Positions 1 through 7,567 of a stretch of 13,185 nt of DNA are shown piece after piece. The DNA comes from an uncultured beta proteobacterium (lineage in GTDB: Bacteria; Pseudomonadota; Gammaproteobacteria; Burkholderiales; Burkholderiaceae_C): positions 1 to 13,185 of the forward strand of contig CAILKA010000040.1 of NCBI GenBank assembly GCA_903834645.1. Direction: 5' to 3'. Numbering within the stretch: the stretch's first letter is position 1; each line of letters starts with the position of its first letter. Made by a program: the position numbers and the translations under genes. Under the pieces are notes generated by a model. That model ran no database searches. It was not told the DNA's origin and worked only from the letters and a program-made list of their open reading frames with translations.

Positions 1-3000
1 ACCTTCTACTTCGGCGCCTGCGCCGGCGGTGTGTGGAAGACGGTGGACGCAGGCGTGTACTGGCGCTGCGTCTCCGATGGTTTCCTCACGAGTGCCACCA
101 TCGGCGCGCTGGCCGTGGCGCCCTCCGACCCGAACGTGATCTACGCCGGCACGGGCGAGACGACGATCCGCATCGACGTCTCCTATGGCGACGGCGTGTA
201 CCGCTCCACCGACGCGGGCCGCACCTGGCAGCACCTGGGCCTGGCCGAGACGCGCCACATCGGCCGCATCTGCGTGCACCCGCAGGATCCCGACCTCGTC
301 TACGTGGCCGCCCTGGGCGACGCCTTCGGCTCCAACGAGGCGCGCGGCGTCTACCGCTCCAAGGACGGCGGGCGCACCTGGAAGAAGGTTCTCTACCGCA
401 ACGCCGACGCCGGCGCGGTGGACCTGTCGATGGACCCGACCAACCCGCGCATCCTGTACGCGGGCTGCTGGAACGCGCGACGCAGCTTCTGGCACCTCCA
501 CAGCGGCGGCCCCGGCAGCGGGCTGTGGCGCTCGATGGACGGGGGCGACACCTGGGAAGAGCTCTCCGGCCGGGGTGGGCTGCCTGGCGGGCTGCTGGGC
601 AAGCACGGCGTGAGCGCCTCGGCGGCGCGCCCCGGGCGCGTCTATGCGCTCGTGGAAGCCGAGGGCGACCAGACCGGCATGTGGCGCAGCGACGACCACG
701 GCACGAACTGGGTGCAGGTGTCGAGCCACCGCGACCTGATGCACCGGCCCTGGTACTACACGCACGTGTTTGCCGATCCCGGCCATGCCGACACGGTGTA
801 CGTGACGAACCTGCAGATGTGGAAGTCCACCGACGGCGGCGTGTCCTACTCGGAGGTGACGACCCCGCACGGCGACAACCACGACCTGTGGATCGACCCG
901 CGCAACCCGCGCCGCATGATCGAGGGCAACGACGGCGGTGCCTGCGTGAGCTTCAACGGCGGGGCGAGCTGGTCTTCCATCTACAACCAGAAGACCGCCC
1001 AGTTCTACCGCCTGGACGTCGACGACCAGTACCCCTACCGCGTCTACGGCACGCAGCAGGACAACACCTCGATCTCGGTGCCCAGCGCCTCCGAATGGGG
1101 CTCGATCACGATCGGGGACTGCACCTACCCGGGCACGGGCGAGAGCGGCTTCATCGTCGTGCATCCGGAGGATCCGAACATCGTCTACTGCGGTGCCGTG
1201 GGCTCGAGCCCGGGCGGCGCAGGGGCGCTGCAGCGCTACGACCACCGCACGCGCCAGATCCGCCTGGTGAACGTCTGGCCGGAGAAGTCGCGCGGCGTGC
1301 CCCCGCGCGACCTCAAGTACCGCTTCGCCTGGACCTTTCCCCTCGTGTTCTCGCCGCACGACCCCAAGACCCTCTACGCGGGGGGCAACCGCGTCTTCCG
1401 CACGCGCGACGAGGGCACGAACTGGGAGGCCATCTCCCCCGACCTGAGCCTGAACGACCCGACCCGCCAGGGCCACTCGGGCGGCCCGCTCACGCACGAC
1501 ACGGCCGGCGCCGAGGTGCACGCCACCTGCGCCTGCGTGGTGCCCTCCGCGCACCGCGAGGCCGAGATCTGGGCCTCCACCGACGACGGCCTGGTGCACG
1601 TCACGCGAGACGGCGGGGCCTCGTGGAAGAACGTGACACCCAAGGCGATGCCGGCGCTGGCCTACGTGGGCTGCGTGGAGCTCTCCCAGCACGATGCGGA
1701 TACCGTGTACGTGAGCGCCACGCGCTACAAGCTGGCCGACTACCAGCCCTACCTCTTCCGCACCACCAACAGCGGCCGCACCTGGCAGTCGATCACGGGT
1801 GACCTGCCCCGCGGCGAGATCACGCGCGTCGTGCGCGCCGACCCGGTGCGACCTGGCCTGCTCTTCGTGGGCACCGAGACGGGGATCTTCTACACGCTCG
1901 ACGACGGCGCGCACTGGACGCGCATGGGCGGCGGGCTGCCGGTGGCACCCGTGTACGACCTCAAGATCAAGCACGGCGACCTGGTGGCCGCCACGCACGG
2001 GCGCTCGTTCTGGATCCTGGATGACCTGTCGGCCTTGCGCCAGCTGCGCGAGGACGCACGCGCCCTCCAGCTCGTGACGCCGCGCGAGACGGTGCGCACC
2101 AAGCTCACGTGGAGCGCCGGCTCCGGCTACGGCAAGTCCGGCATCAGCTACGGGCCGGCCTTCGGCATCAGCGGGGGCAGCGAGGTCGTGAAGAAGGCCG
2201 ACGGCAGCACGAGCCGCCAGTTCCTGGACGTAGGCGAAGGCGCCCCCTCGGGTGCCCTGCTGTGGTGGTGGCTGCCCGAAGGCTTCAAGGGAGCGGTGAA
2301 GCTCTCGGTGCTCGACGCCAAGGGGCAGCTCGTGCGCACCCTGGCCAGCGACGACGCGAAGCTTGCGGCGGCGCGCCGCCCGGGCACGCGTGCGGGCCTG
2401 AACCGCTACGTCTGGGACATGCGCCACACCGGCCCCGTGCGCCAGGACCCGGCGCTGGCCGACCGGCGTAATCAGCCGCTGGCCGATGACAAGGACGAGC
2501 TCAACGGGCCGCTCGTGGCGCCGGGCCGCTACACCGTGGTGCTCGAAGCCGGCAAGGAGCGCCTGGAGGCGCCGCTGGTCGTCGTCAAGGATCCGCGCGT
2601 CAAGACCTCGCAGCGCGCCTTCGACCAGCAGCTTGCGCTGCTGCGCCAGCTGCACGACAAGTTGTCGGCGCTGAACACCGGCGTCAACCGGCTGCGCTGG
2701 CTGCGCGGGCAGTTGCGCGCGCTGCTGCCCCGGATCGAGGCGGGGCCGGCAGCTGCGCAGGCGCGCAAGCTCGTGGAGGCGCTCGACGCCATCGAGTCGG
2801 TGCTGGTCGACCCCAAGCGCGAGTCGTTGCGCGACGTGCTGCGCCACCAGGCGGGGCTCGACGACCAGCTCTCCGACCTGGTGAGCGTGGTGTCGATCGC
2901 CGACGAGGCGCCCACCACGCCGGCGCTCGAGGTCTCGCGCGAGGCGATGGCGCAGGTGGACGAGCAGCTCGCGCGGCTGCAAGCCTGCTGCGGGCCCGAG

Positions 3001-3063
3001 CTCGCCGCGCTCAACGCGGCGCTGCGCACCTCGGGCGTGGAGGTCCTGGCGGCCGGAGCCTGA
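1..3063 (+). CDS. BNR/Asp-box repeat beta-propeller protein (VPS10/sortilin-like 'glycosyl hydrolase'), 5'-truncated by the window
   Basis: The reading frame is open from base 1, so the start and probably an N-terminal signal region lie upstream; 1020 residues are visible. It carries many Asp-box repeats of the S/T-x-D-x-G-x-x-W type: YRSTDAGRTW (window residues 67-76), YRSKDGGRTW (118-127), WRSMDGGDTW (176-185), and later copies such as MWRSDDHGTNW, MWKSTDGG, VFRTRDEGTNW, FRTTNSGRTW and FYTLDDGAHW, the last near base 1890. These repeats form the blades of a sialidase/sortilin-like propeller. The propeller ends near HGRSFWILDD (about residue 668). A beta-rich segment resembling FlgD/Ig-like C-terminal domains follows (VKLSVLDAKGQLVRTL, PGRYTVVLEAG), then a helical, probably coiled-coil tail (about residues 865-1015). 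Databases often call the family 'glycosyl hydrolase', but no glycosidase activity can be inferred. It is probably exported, though the signal peptide is out of view. The next gene begins 71 bp downstream on the same strand. Confidence 0.88.
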   Translation, partial: TFYFGACAGGVWKTVDAGVYWRCVSDGFLTSATIGALAVAPSDPNVIYAGTGETTIRIDVSYGDGVYRSTDAGRTWQHLGLAETRHIGRICVHPQDPDLVYVAALGDAFGSNEARGVYRSKDGGRTWKKVLYRNADAGAVDLSMDPTNPRILYAGCWNARRSFWHLHSGGPGSGLWRSMDGGDTWEELSGRGGLPGGLLGKHGVSASAARPGRVYALVEAEGDQTGMWRSDDHGTNWVQVSSHRDLMHRPWYYTHVFADPGHADTVYVTNLQMWKSTDGGVSYSEVTTPHGDNHDLWIDPRNPRRMIEGNDGGACVSFNGGASWSSIYNQKTAQFYRLDVDDQYPYRVYGTQQDNTSISVPSASEWGSITIGDCTYPGTGESGFIVVHPEDPNIVYCGAVGSSPGGAGALQRYDHRTRQIRLVNVWPEKSRGVPPRDLKYRFAWTFPLVFSPHDPKTLYAGGNRVFRTRDEGTNWEAISPDLSLNDPTRQGHSGGPLTHDTAGAEVHATCACVVPSAHREAEIWASTDDGLVHVTRDGGASWKNVTPKAMPALAYVGCVELSQHDADTVYVSATRYKLADYQPYLFRTTNSGRTWQSITGDLPRGEITRVVRADPVRPGLLFVGTETGIFYTLDDGAHWTRMGGGLPVAPVYDLKIKHGDLVAATHGRSFWILDDLSALRQLREDARALQLVTPRETVRTKLTWSAGSGYGKSGISYGPAFGISGGSEVVKKADGSTSRQFLDVGEGAPSGALLWWWLPEGFKGAVKLSVLDAKGQLVRTLASDDAKLAAARRPGTRAGLNRYVWDMRHTGPVRQDPALADRRNQPLADDKDELNGPLVAPGRYTVVLEAGKERLEAPLVVVKDPRVKTSQRAFDQQLALLRQLHDKLSALNTGVNRLRWLRGQLRALLPRIEAGPAAAQARKLVEALDAIESVLVDPKRESLRDVLRHQAGLDDQLSDLVSVVSIADEAPTTPALEVSREAMAQVDEQLARLQACCGPELAALNAALRTSGVEVLAAGA

Positions 3064-3134
3064 GCCACGGGGCGCGGACGGTAAACTGCGGGATTGTCCC
3101 GAGCCAACCGATCACTCCCGATCCACGCGTCGCC

Positions 3135-3335
3135 ATGCCTTTCTTCTGGAAGCCCTATCAATCCGACGTGACGCAGTTCCTCGAGCAGCTCAAGGCCCAG
3201 CGCCCGAGCCTCGAGGACGAGCAGAAGCGCGGCCGCGCGCTGCTGTGGGACAAGCCCGTGGACCGCGACGCGCAGGCCGACTACCGCAGCGCGCGGGTGC
3301 CGCAGCAGCCTTACGTCTACCAGACCAAGGCCTGA
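3135..3335 (+). CDS. DUF3460 family small protein
   Basis: A 66-residue soluble protein starting MPFFWKPYQSDVTQFLEQLK and ending PQQPYVYQTKA. I recognise it as the DUF3460 family, short proteins of unknown function in Burkholderiales; this comes from memory of the family pattern. The body is rich in charged residues, with no membrane segment or signal peptide. The ATG at 3135 has no clear Shine-Dalgarno sequence just upstream. The stop codon is 5 bp before the GTG of scpA, so the two are almost certainly co-transcribed and perhaps translationally coupled. Its function is unknown; the scpA neighbourhood might hint at a chromosome-maintenance or housekeeping role, but that is only guilt by association. 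Confidence 0.85.
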   Translation: MPFFWKPYQSDVTQFLEQLKAQRPSLEDEQKRGRALLWDKPVDRDAQADYRSARVPQQPYVYQTKA

Positions 3336-3340
3336 ACGGC

Positions 3341-4210
3341 GTGTCGGGCCAGGCGCTGCCGCCCGGGCTGCCGCAGCCGCTGCCTGAAGCGCCTGCCATC
3401 GAGCAGCCCTCGGGCCCGGACGTGATCGACCAGGTGGCGATCGCGCGGCTGTATGGCGAGCCGCTGTTCAAGCTGCCGCAGGATCTCTACATCCCGCCCG
3501 ATGCGCTGGAGGTGTTCCTCGAAGCGTTCGAGGGGCCGCTGGACCTGCTGCTCTACCTGATCCGGCGCCAGCACTTCAACGTGCTCGACATCCCGATGGC
3601 CGATGTCACGCGCCAGTACCTCGAGTACGTCGAGCAGATTCGGCGCCGCAACCTCGAGCTGGCCGCCGAGTACCTGCTGATGGCCGCGATGCTCATCGAG
3701 ATCAAGTCGCGCATGTTGCTGCCCCCGAGGAAGAGCGAGGACGGCCGTGAGCCGGAGGATCCGCGCGCCGAGCTCGTGCGCCGGCTCCTCGAATACGAGC
3801 AGATGAAGCTCGCGGCCGCGCGGCTGGACCAGCTGCCCCTGCTCGGGCGAGACTTCCTGCGCGCCCAGGTGGCCGTGGAGCAGAACCTCCAGCTGCGTTT
3901 TCCCGACGTGCAGGCCGACGAGCTGCGTGCGGCGTGGAGCGACATCCTTCAGCGCGCACGCCTGGTGCAGCACCACCGCGTCGGGCGCCAGCAGCTGTCG
4001 GTGCGCGAGCAGATGAGCCACCTGCTGAAGTCGCTGCAGGGCCGGCGCTTCGTGGAGTTCCAGGAGCTCTTCGAGCCCGAGCGTGGGGTGCAGGTGGTGG
4101 TGGTCACGCTCATCGCGCTGCTCGAGCTCTCGCGCGAGCACCTGGTGGAGATCACGCAGGCCGAGGCCTACGCGCCGATGTACGTGCGCCTGGCCTACAC
4201 CCCGTCCTGA
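3341..4210 (+). CDS. scpA: Segregation and condensation protein A (ScpA kleisin)
   Basis: A 289-residue kleisin subunit of the SMC-ScpAB complex, which bridges the SMC heads and takes part in chromosome compaction and segregation. The N-terminal core is diagnostic: FEGPLDLLLYLIRRQHFNVL, then the DIPMADVTRQYLEYV helix and LAAEYLLMAAMLIEIKSRML. The C-terminal part (REQMSHLLKSLQGRRFVEFQ, then VVVTLIALLELSREHLVEI) matches the winged-helix end of kleisins. About 50 Pro-rich residues precede the core, including LYGEPLFKLPQDLYIPPDAL, as I recall from betaproteobacterial ScpA. The GTG at 3341 is chosen because it lies just after the DUF3460 stop and gives a normal length; the frame is open further upstream, but that would overlap DUF3460 extensively. 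No in-frame ATG gives a full-length protein. ScpB and SMC are not in the window. Confidence 0.95.
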   Translation: MSGQALPPGLPQPLPEAPAIEQPSGPDVIDQVAIARLYGEPLFKLPQDLYIPPDALEVFLEAFEGPLDLLLYLIRRQHFNVLDIPMADVTRQYLEYVEQIRRRNLELAAEYLLMAAMLIEIKSRMLLPPRKSEDGREPEDPRAELVRRLLEYEQMKLAAARLDQLPLLGRDFLRAQVAVEQNLQLRFPDVQADELRAAWSDILQRARLVQHHRVGRQQLSVREQMSHLLKSLQGRRFVEFQELFEPERGVQVVVVTLIALLELSREHLVEITQAEAYAPMYVRLAYTPS

Positions 4211-4230
4211 GCAAGCCGGTCGCGCGAAGC

Positions 4231-4256
4231 CTGCAGGCCGGTCAAGCGGCCTGCAG
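4231..4256. terminator. Convergent-gene stem-loop, probable bidirectional terminator
   Basis: CTGCAGGCCG (4231-4240) and CGGCCTGCAG (4247-4256) form a perfect 10-bp inverted repeat around a 6-nt loop. It lies between the scpA stop (4208-4210, plus) and the stop of the HpaB-like gene (4262-4264, minus). Position and symmetry suit termination in both directions. Neither side has a T-tract, so it is not a canonical intrinsic terminator; it may instead protect 3' ends or act with Rho. Confidence 0.6.
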
Positions 4257-4261
4257 CGATC

Positions 4262-5893
4262 TCAGGCGCGCCCGCCTCCGCTGGGCAGAGGCACCATCAC
4301 CGGCGCACCCGGTGCGCTGCAGCCCATGTCGCAGCAGCGCCCGGGCTGGCGGTTGGCGGTGATCGCGCGCCCGGGCTGCGGCCCGGCAGCCACACCGCGC
4401 TCGAGCAGGCGCTCGACGAGCTCCACCTTCGAGCCCACGGGATAGTTTCGCCAGATCTCCTGCTTCATGGCCGCAGGCGAGCCTCCGCCGTGCAGGCTGA
4501 TCACGCTGTACCACCCGCCCTGGTAGCCGGCAGTCAGGTCCTCGATGAAGCGCGCCACCTCGATGCGCTTGTCGTAGGGCACGCCAGGGGCGGCCTGCAG
4601 CAGCTCGCTCAGACGCGCCGCGGTCTCGGGGTTGTGGTCCTCCTCGGGCCCGGGCAGTGTCACGACCAGGCCACCGCTCACGTAGTGGGCGATGCGGTGC
4701 ATGTCGTAGATCTTCGTGGCCAGCAGCAGCTTACCCACGTTGGCGAAGACCGGCTCGGGCATCACCACGTCGCAGTGCGCGTCGCGCTGCGCGTAGACGC
4801 TGGCGGCCACACCGCAGGCATAGAAGCCCTCGACGATGGAGATCAGCTCCACCATCTGGTCGCGCAGGTGCGTCTCGCGGCCGGGGTCGAAGCCGTTGGC
4901 CTCGCACATCAGCGCGCCGGCGCCGATGAGCAGGTCTCCGAATCCCGCGCGCGCGGCGATGCAGGTGTGGCGGTGGTGCGTGGCGTAGCTGTAGGTAACG
5001 TGCCCCGAGTGCTCCCACTCCCCGGCCACGAACACGCGCTCCCAGGGCACGAACACGCGGTCGAAGAGGCACACCGCAGTGGTCTGCCCATAGCGCCGGC
5101 TGAAGAGTGCCTCGCCATGCTCGACCTTCTCGCCCGGCCTGCCTGCCGGGCGCGCGATCATCGTGAGACCGGGCGCATCCACAGGCACCGCGCAGCACAC
5201 GGCGAAGTCGGCATCCTCGGCACCCATGTTGCGGCCCGGCATCACGAGCAGCTCGTGCATGTAGGGTGCGCCCGTGACGATGGCCTTCGCCCCCGAGATC
5301 ACGATCCCGCGCTGGCCGTCGCGCACGGCGTTGTGCTCGACGATATGCACGTAGGTGTCAGGCTGGGTCTGCTGGTGCGGACGGCGGCTGCGATCGCCCT
5401 TGGCGTCGGTCATTGCCACGCCCAGCGTGAGGTCCTCGTCCTGCACCCGATGCAGGTACGCGAGGAAGCGCTGCGTGCGCTCGCCTTGCCCGGCCGGGGC
5501 ACCGGCGGCGTCGTCGATACGTGCACAGCCCTGCCAGATCGCGTTGAGCGCGTCGTGCGTCAGGTAGCGCTGCGCGCATCCCGTCGCCTGGCACAGCAGC
5601 CGCACCGCCTCGAGCTTGTTGAGCAGGTCGGCCGTGCCCGTGTCGATGTGCGTCATGCGGTTCACGAGCCGCCCGCTGGTGTGCTGCACCGCCGTCATCA
5701 GGCGCGCGTGGCCGGGCTCGAGCGCCGCGTCGTAGGTGAAGGCGATCGCGTTCACGCCGGGCCGCAGCGCCGGGTCGTCGGCCACGCTCTCCACGCGGCG
5801 GCCGTCGACGTAGACCACGGGCTTGAGGCGACGCAGCGACTCGCGGTAGTCGGCGCCGGACATCAGGCGGGCGGAGGAATCGGGGGCATTCAT
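4262..5893 (-). CDS. 4-hydroxyphenylacetate 3-hydroxylase (HpaB) family flavoprotein
   Basis: A 543-residue protein of the HpaB / 4-hydroxybutyryl-CoA dehydratase superfamily (acyl-CoA-dehydrogenase fold). Landmarks are SGADYRESLRRLKPVVYVDG (residues 12-31), MTDAKGDRSRRP (161-172), PDTYVHIVEHNAV (178-190), VISGAKAIVTGAP (198-210) and FDRVFVPWERVF (277-288). HpaB enzymes ortho-hydroxylate phenols using FADH2 from a separate reductase; dehydratase relatives add a 4Fe-4S cluster. From a remembered alignment, two of the three Cys ligands of that cluster are replaced here (Tyr110 and Ala314; Cys106 and His307 remain), which favours a cluster-free oxygenase. No HpaC-like reductase is in the window. 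The ATG at 5893 is supported by GGAG (5902-5905) 8 nt upstream. The frame is open much further upstream, but that would run antisense through the isochorismatase gene. It is divergent from that gene and convergent with scpA. The substrate is unknown. Confidence 0.88.
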   Translation of the reverse strand: MNAPDSSARLMSGADYRESLRRLKPVVYVDGRRVESVADDPALRPGVNAIAFTYDAALEPGHARLMTAVQHTSGRLVNRMTHIDTGTADLLNKLEAVRLLCQATGCAQRYLTHDALNAIWQGCARIDDAAGAPAGQGERTQRFLAYLHRVQDEDLTLGVAMTDAKGDRSRRPHQQTQPDTYVHIVEHNAVRDGQRGIVISGAKAIVTGAPYMHELLVMPGRNMGAEDADFAVCCAVPVDAPGLTMIARPAGRPGEKVEHGEALFSRRYGQTTAVCLFDRVFVPWERVFVAGEWEHSGHVTYSYATHHRHTCIAARAGFGDLLIGAGALMCEANGFDPGRETHLRDQMVELISIVEGFYACGVAASVYAQRDAHCDVVMPEPVFANVGKLLLATKIYDMHRIAHYVSGGLVVTLPGPEEDHNPETAARLSELLQAAPGVPYDKRIEVARFIEDLTAGYQGGWYSVISLHGGGSPAAMKQEIWRNYPVGSKVELVERLLERGVAAGPQPGRAITANRQPGRCCDMGCSAPGAPVMVPLPSGGGRA

Positions 5894-5901
5894 CGTGGGC
5901 T

Positions 5902-5905
5902 CTCC
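5902..5905 (-). promoter_or_regulatory. Ribosome binding site of the HpaB-like gene
   Basis: GGAG on the minus strand, 8 nt before the ATG at 5893. It decides the start, since the frame remains open upstream to about 7318 without a stop. Confidence 0.6.
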
Positions 5906-5955
5906 AGGTGGGCAGGCCGCCCGGACCGTCCAGGCCCGAACCGGCTGCATGCGGC

Positions 5956-6519
5956 ATGATGCAAGACATGTCCGCCCAAATGCTTGATGCGGCGCGCTCG
6001 CAGCTGGTCCTCGTCGACCATCAGCAGCGCCTGATGCCCGCCATTGCGGGGGGCGAGCGCGTCCTGGCGCGTGCGCTGCGCCTGGCCCGGCTGGCCCAGG
6101 TGCTGGCGGTGCCCTGCCTGGCCACCGAGCAGAGCCCGGACAAGCTCGGGCCCGTGGAGGCGCCGCTGCGCGCGCTGTGCAGCCAGGTGCTGGCCAAGTC
6201 GCACTTCGACGCCTGCACCGACGGTTTGCTCGAGCCCGTGAAGGCGGCTGCGCGCGCCGGGCGCGACCAGCTCGTCGTGGCCGGCTGCGAGGCTCATGTC
6301 TGCCTGCTGCAGACGGTGCTGGGGCTGCACGCGGCCGGCCTGCGCGCCTGGGTGGTGGCCGATGCCTGCGGCTCGCGCGACCCTCTCGACCGCGAGCTCG
6401 CGCTGCGGCGCCTCGAGGGCGCCGGCGCAGTGATCGTGTCGAGCGAGATGGTGGGTTTCGAATGGGTGCGCCACGCCGGGCATCCTGAGTTCCGCGCGCT
6501 CCAGGCCCTGGTGCGCTGA
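5956..6519 (+). CDS. Isochorismatase-family cysteine hydrolase (YcaC-like)
   Basis: A 187-residue alpha/beta hydrolase of the isochorismatase superfamily. The catalytic triad is visible: Asp21 in LVLVDHQQRL, Lys81 in VLAKSHFDAC and Cys116 in VVAGCEAHVCLLQT, with spacing very like YcaC. The segment GLRAWVVADACGSRDPLDRE is also typical. Members hydrolyse amides, ureas, carbamates or isochorismate; the substrate cannot be told from the sequence, and the absence of an ArCP domain or siderophore genes argues against true isochorismate chemistry. The start is uncertain: ATG codons at 5956, 5959, 5968 and 5980 are all in frame, none with a strong Shine-Dalgarno, and the conserved part begins near 5980 (MLDAARSQ). 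It diverges from the HpaB-like gene with only 62 bp between starts, and is convergent with the HMG-CoA-lyase-like gene 30 bp downstream. Confidence 0.88.
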   Translation: MMQDMSAQMLDAARSQLVLVDHQQRLMPAIAGGERVLARALRLARLAQVLAVPCLATEQSPDKLGPVEAPLRALCSQVLAKSHFDACTDGLLEPVKAAARAGRDQLVVAGCEAHVCLLQTVLGLHAAGLRAWVVADACGSRDPLDRELALRRLEGAGAVIVSSEMVGFEWVRHAGHPEFRALQALVR

Positions 6520-6549
6520 CGGGATCGCCTCCGGCAAGGCCACGGCCCC

Positions 6550-7515
6550 TCAGGCGGGCTGCTGCTGGGGGTTGCGCGGATGGTGCTGCCCCTGCTCGAG
6601 GAGCTCCGCCCGGGTCCCGATCTGGGCAGCGTGGCTGCGCGCCTCGATGCCCAGCATGGCGGCGATCTCGCGCGAGGCCGCCACGGCTTCCTCTGGCGCC
6701 ACGCCGGTGCGCACGCCCATGGCCTCGAACAGGCACACCAGGTCTTCGGTGGGCAGGTTCCCCACCGAGGCGACGCTGGTGGGCATGGCGATGCCGCCGC
6801 CAATGCCGCAGATGGATCCCTCGATGAAGGTGGCCCCTGCATCGACGGCGGCCAGCACGTTGGCCGTGCCGAAGCCCGAGAGGTTGTGCACGTGATAGCC
6901 GAACTCGCAGTCCGGCAGTTCGCCCGCGGCACGCCGAAACAGGGAGGCGACCATCACGGGATCTTCCATGCCCATCGAGCCGGCGAGGTAGAAGCGCCGG
7001 ATGCCGCCCTCGCGCAGCCGGCGCAGCACGGCCATCGTCTTGTCCTGCGGGATCTCGCCTTCGTAGGCGCACCACATCGCGACTCCGACAGCCATCACGA
7101 AGCCGACGCCGGCGCCATCGGCGACGCGGAAGCACCGGATGCCCTGGTCGATCGCCTCGTCCAGCGACATGTTCTGGTTCTTGCGCAGGTAGGTCTCGCT
7201 GACCGTGATCAGGCCCAGCATCTCGTCGAGGTTGGCAGCCGCGGCGCGGTCGGCGCCGCGCACGTTCGGCACCAGGGCCCGGTACTTGGTGCCGGGTCGA
7301 CGCTGGATCCGGCCGCACACTTCCTCGGCATCCTTGAGGTTGGGGATGACGGTGTTGCGCGTGAAGCCCGTCACCTCGATGACGGGAAAGCCGGCCCGGG
7401 AGAGCCGGTCGATCATGGCGATCTTCGTGTCGGTATCGATCCAGCGGTCCAGGCTCTGGAGGCCGTCGCGCGGGCCCACTTCGCTGATCGTGATGTGCTG
7501 CGGCAGGTTCATCAT
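6550..7515 (-). CDS. HMG-CoA lyase-like enzyme (DRE-TIM metallolyase superfamily)
   Basis: A 321-residue TIM-barrel protein. It opens with ITISEVGPRDGLQ (residues 8-20), the metal- and substrate-binding signature, and has FGYHVHNLSGFGTAN with the metal ligands His208 and His210. Asn253 and Glu257 in GNLPTED match human HMGCL Asn275 and Glu279, and Glu47 matches Glu72. Two catalytic residues of the classical enzyme are absent: the loop is GIGGGIAM instead of GLGGCPYA, so Gly241 stands for Cys266, and LAGSMGM replaces the G-D-T motif, so Gly179 stands for Asp204. It is therefore probably a CoA-ester or oxo-acid lyase/aldolase of related chemistry rather than a proven HMG-CoA lyase. The ATG at 7515 is used; the ATG at 7512 is equally possible, and neither has a clear Shine-Dalgarno. 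It is last in the minus-strand gene run, 52 bp after the CoA-transferase stop, and probably cytoplasmic. Confidence 0.85.
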   Translation of the reverse strand: MMNLPQHITISEVGPRDGLQSLDRWIDTDTKIAMIDRLSRAGFPVIEVTGFTRNTVIPNLKDAEEVCGRIQRRPGTKYRALVPNVRGADRAAAANLDEMLGLITVSETYLRKNQNMSLDEAIDQGIRCFRVADGAGVGFVMAVGVAMWCAYEGEIPQDKTMAVLRRLREGGIRRFYLAGSMGMEDPVMVASLFRRAAGELPDCEFGYHVHNLSGFGTANVLAAVDAGATFIEGSICGIGGGIAMPTSVASVGNLPTEDLVCLFEAMGVRTGVAPEEAVAASREIAAMLGIEARSHAAQIGTRAELLEQGQHHPRNPQQQPA

Positions 7516-7567
7516 GGTGCGTCTCGATGGAAGGAAGTCAGGTGCCAGCGGGGGTGGAGCGGCGGCC

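Noticed and set aside
3081..3101. GGTAAACT as a -10 box and CGGGA-TTG-TCCCG hairpin upstream of the DUF3460 gene
   Set aside because: TAAACT matches TATAAT at only four positions and no -35 box is found at the right distance; the 5-bp stem with a 3-nt loop is too weak to call.
4490..5959. 489-codon plus-strand ORF opposite the HpaB-like gene
   Set aside because: The translation is rich in His, Arg, Gly and Val with no family motif. It is the usual antisense shadow of a high-GC gene, and the minus strand encodes a recognisable protein.
6520..6549. Terminator between the convergent isochorismatase-like and HMG-CoA-lyase-like genes
   Set aside because: Only a 4-bp stem can be drawn in the 30-bp spacer and there is no T-tract.
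5894..7318. Very long minus-strand open frame upstream of the HpaB-like ATG
   Set aside because: It runs antisense through the isochorismatase gene and out of frame through the HMG-CoA-lyase-like gene; the translation is Arg/Ala/Pro-rich, and a good ribosome binding site supports the start at 5893.
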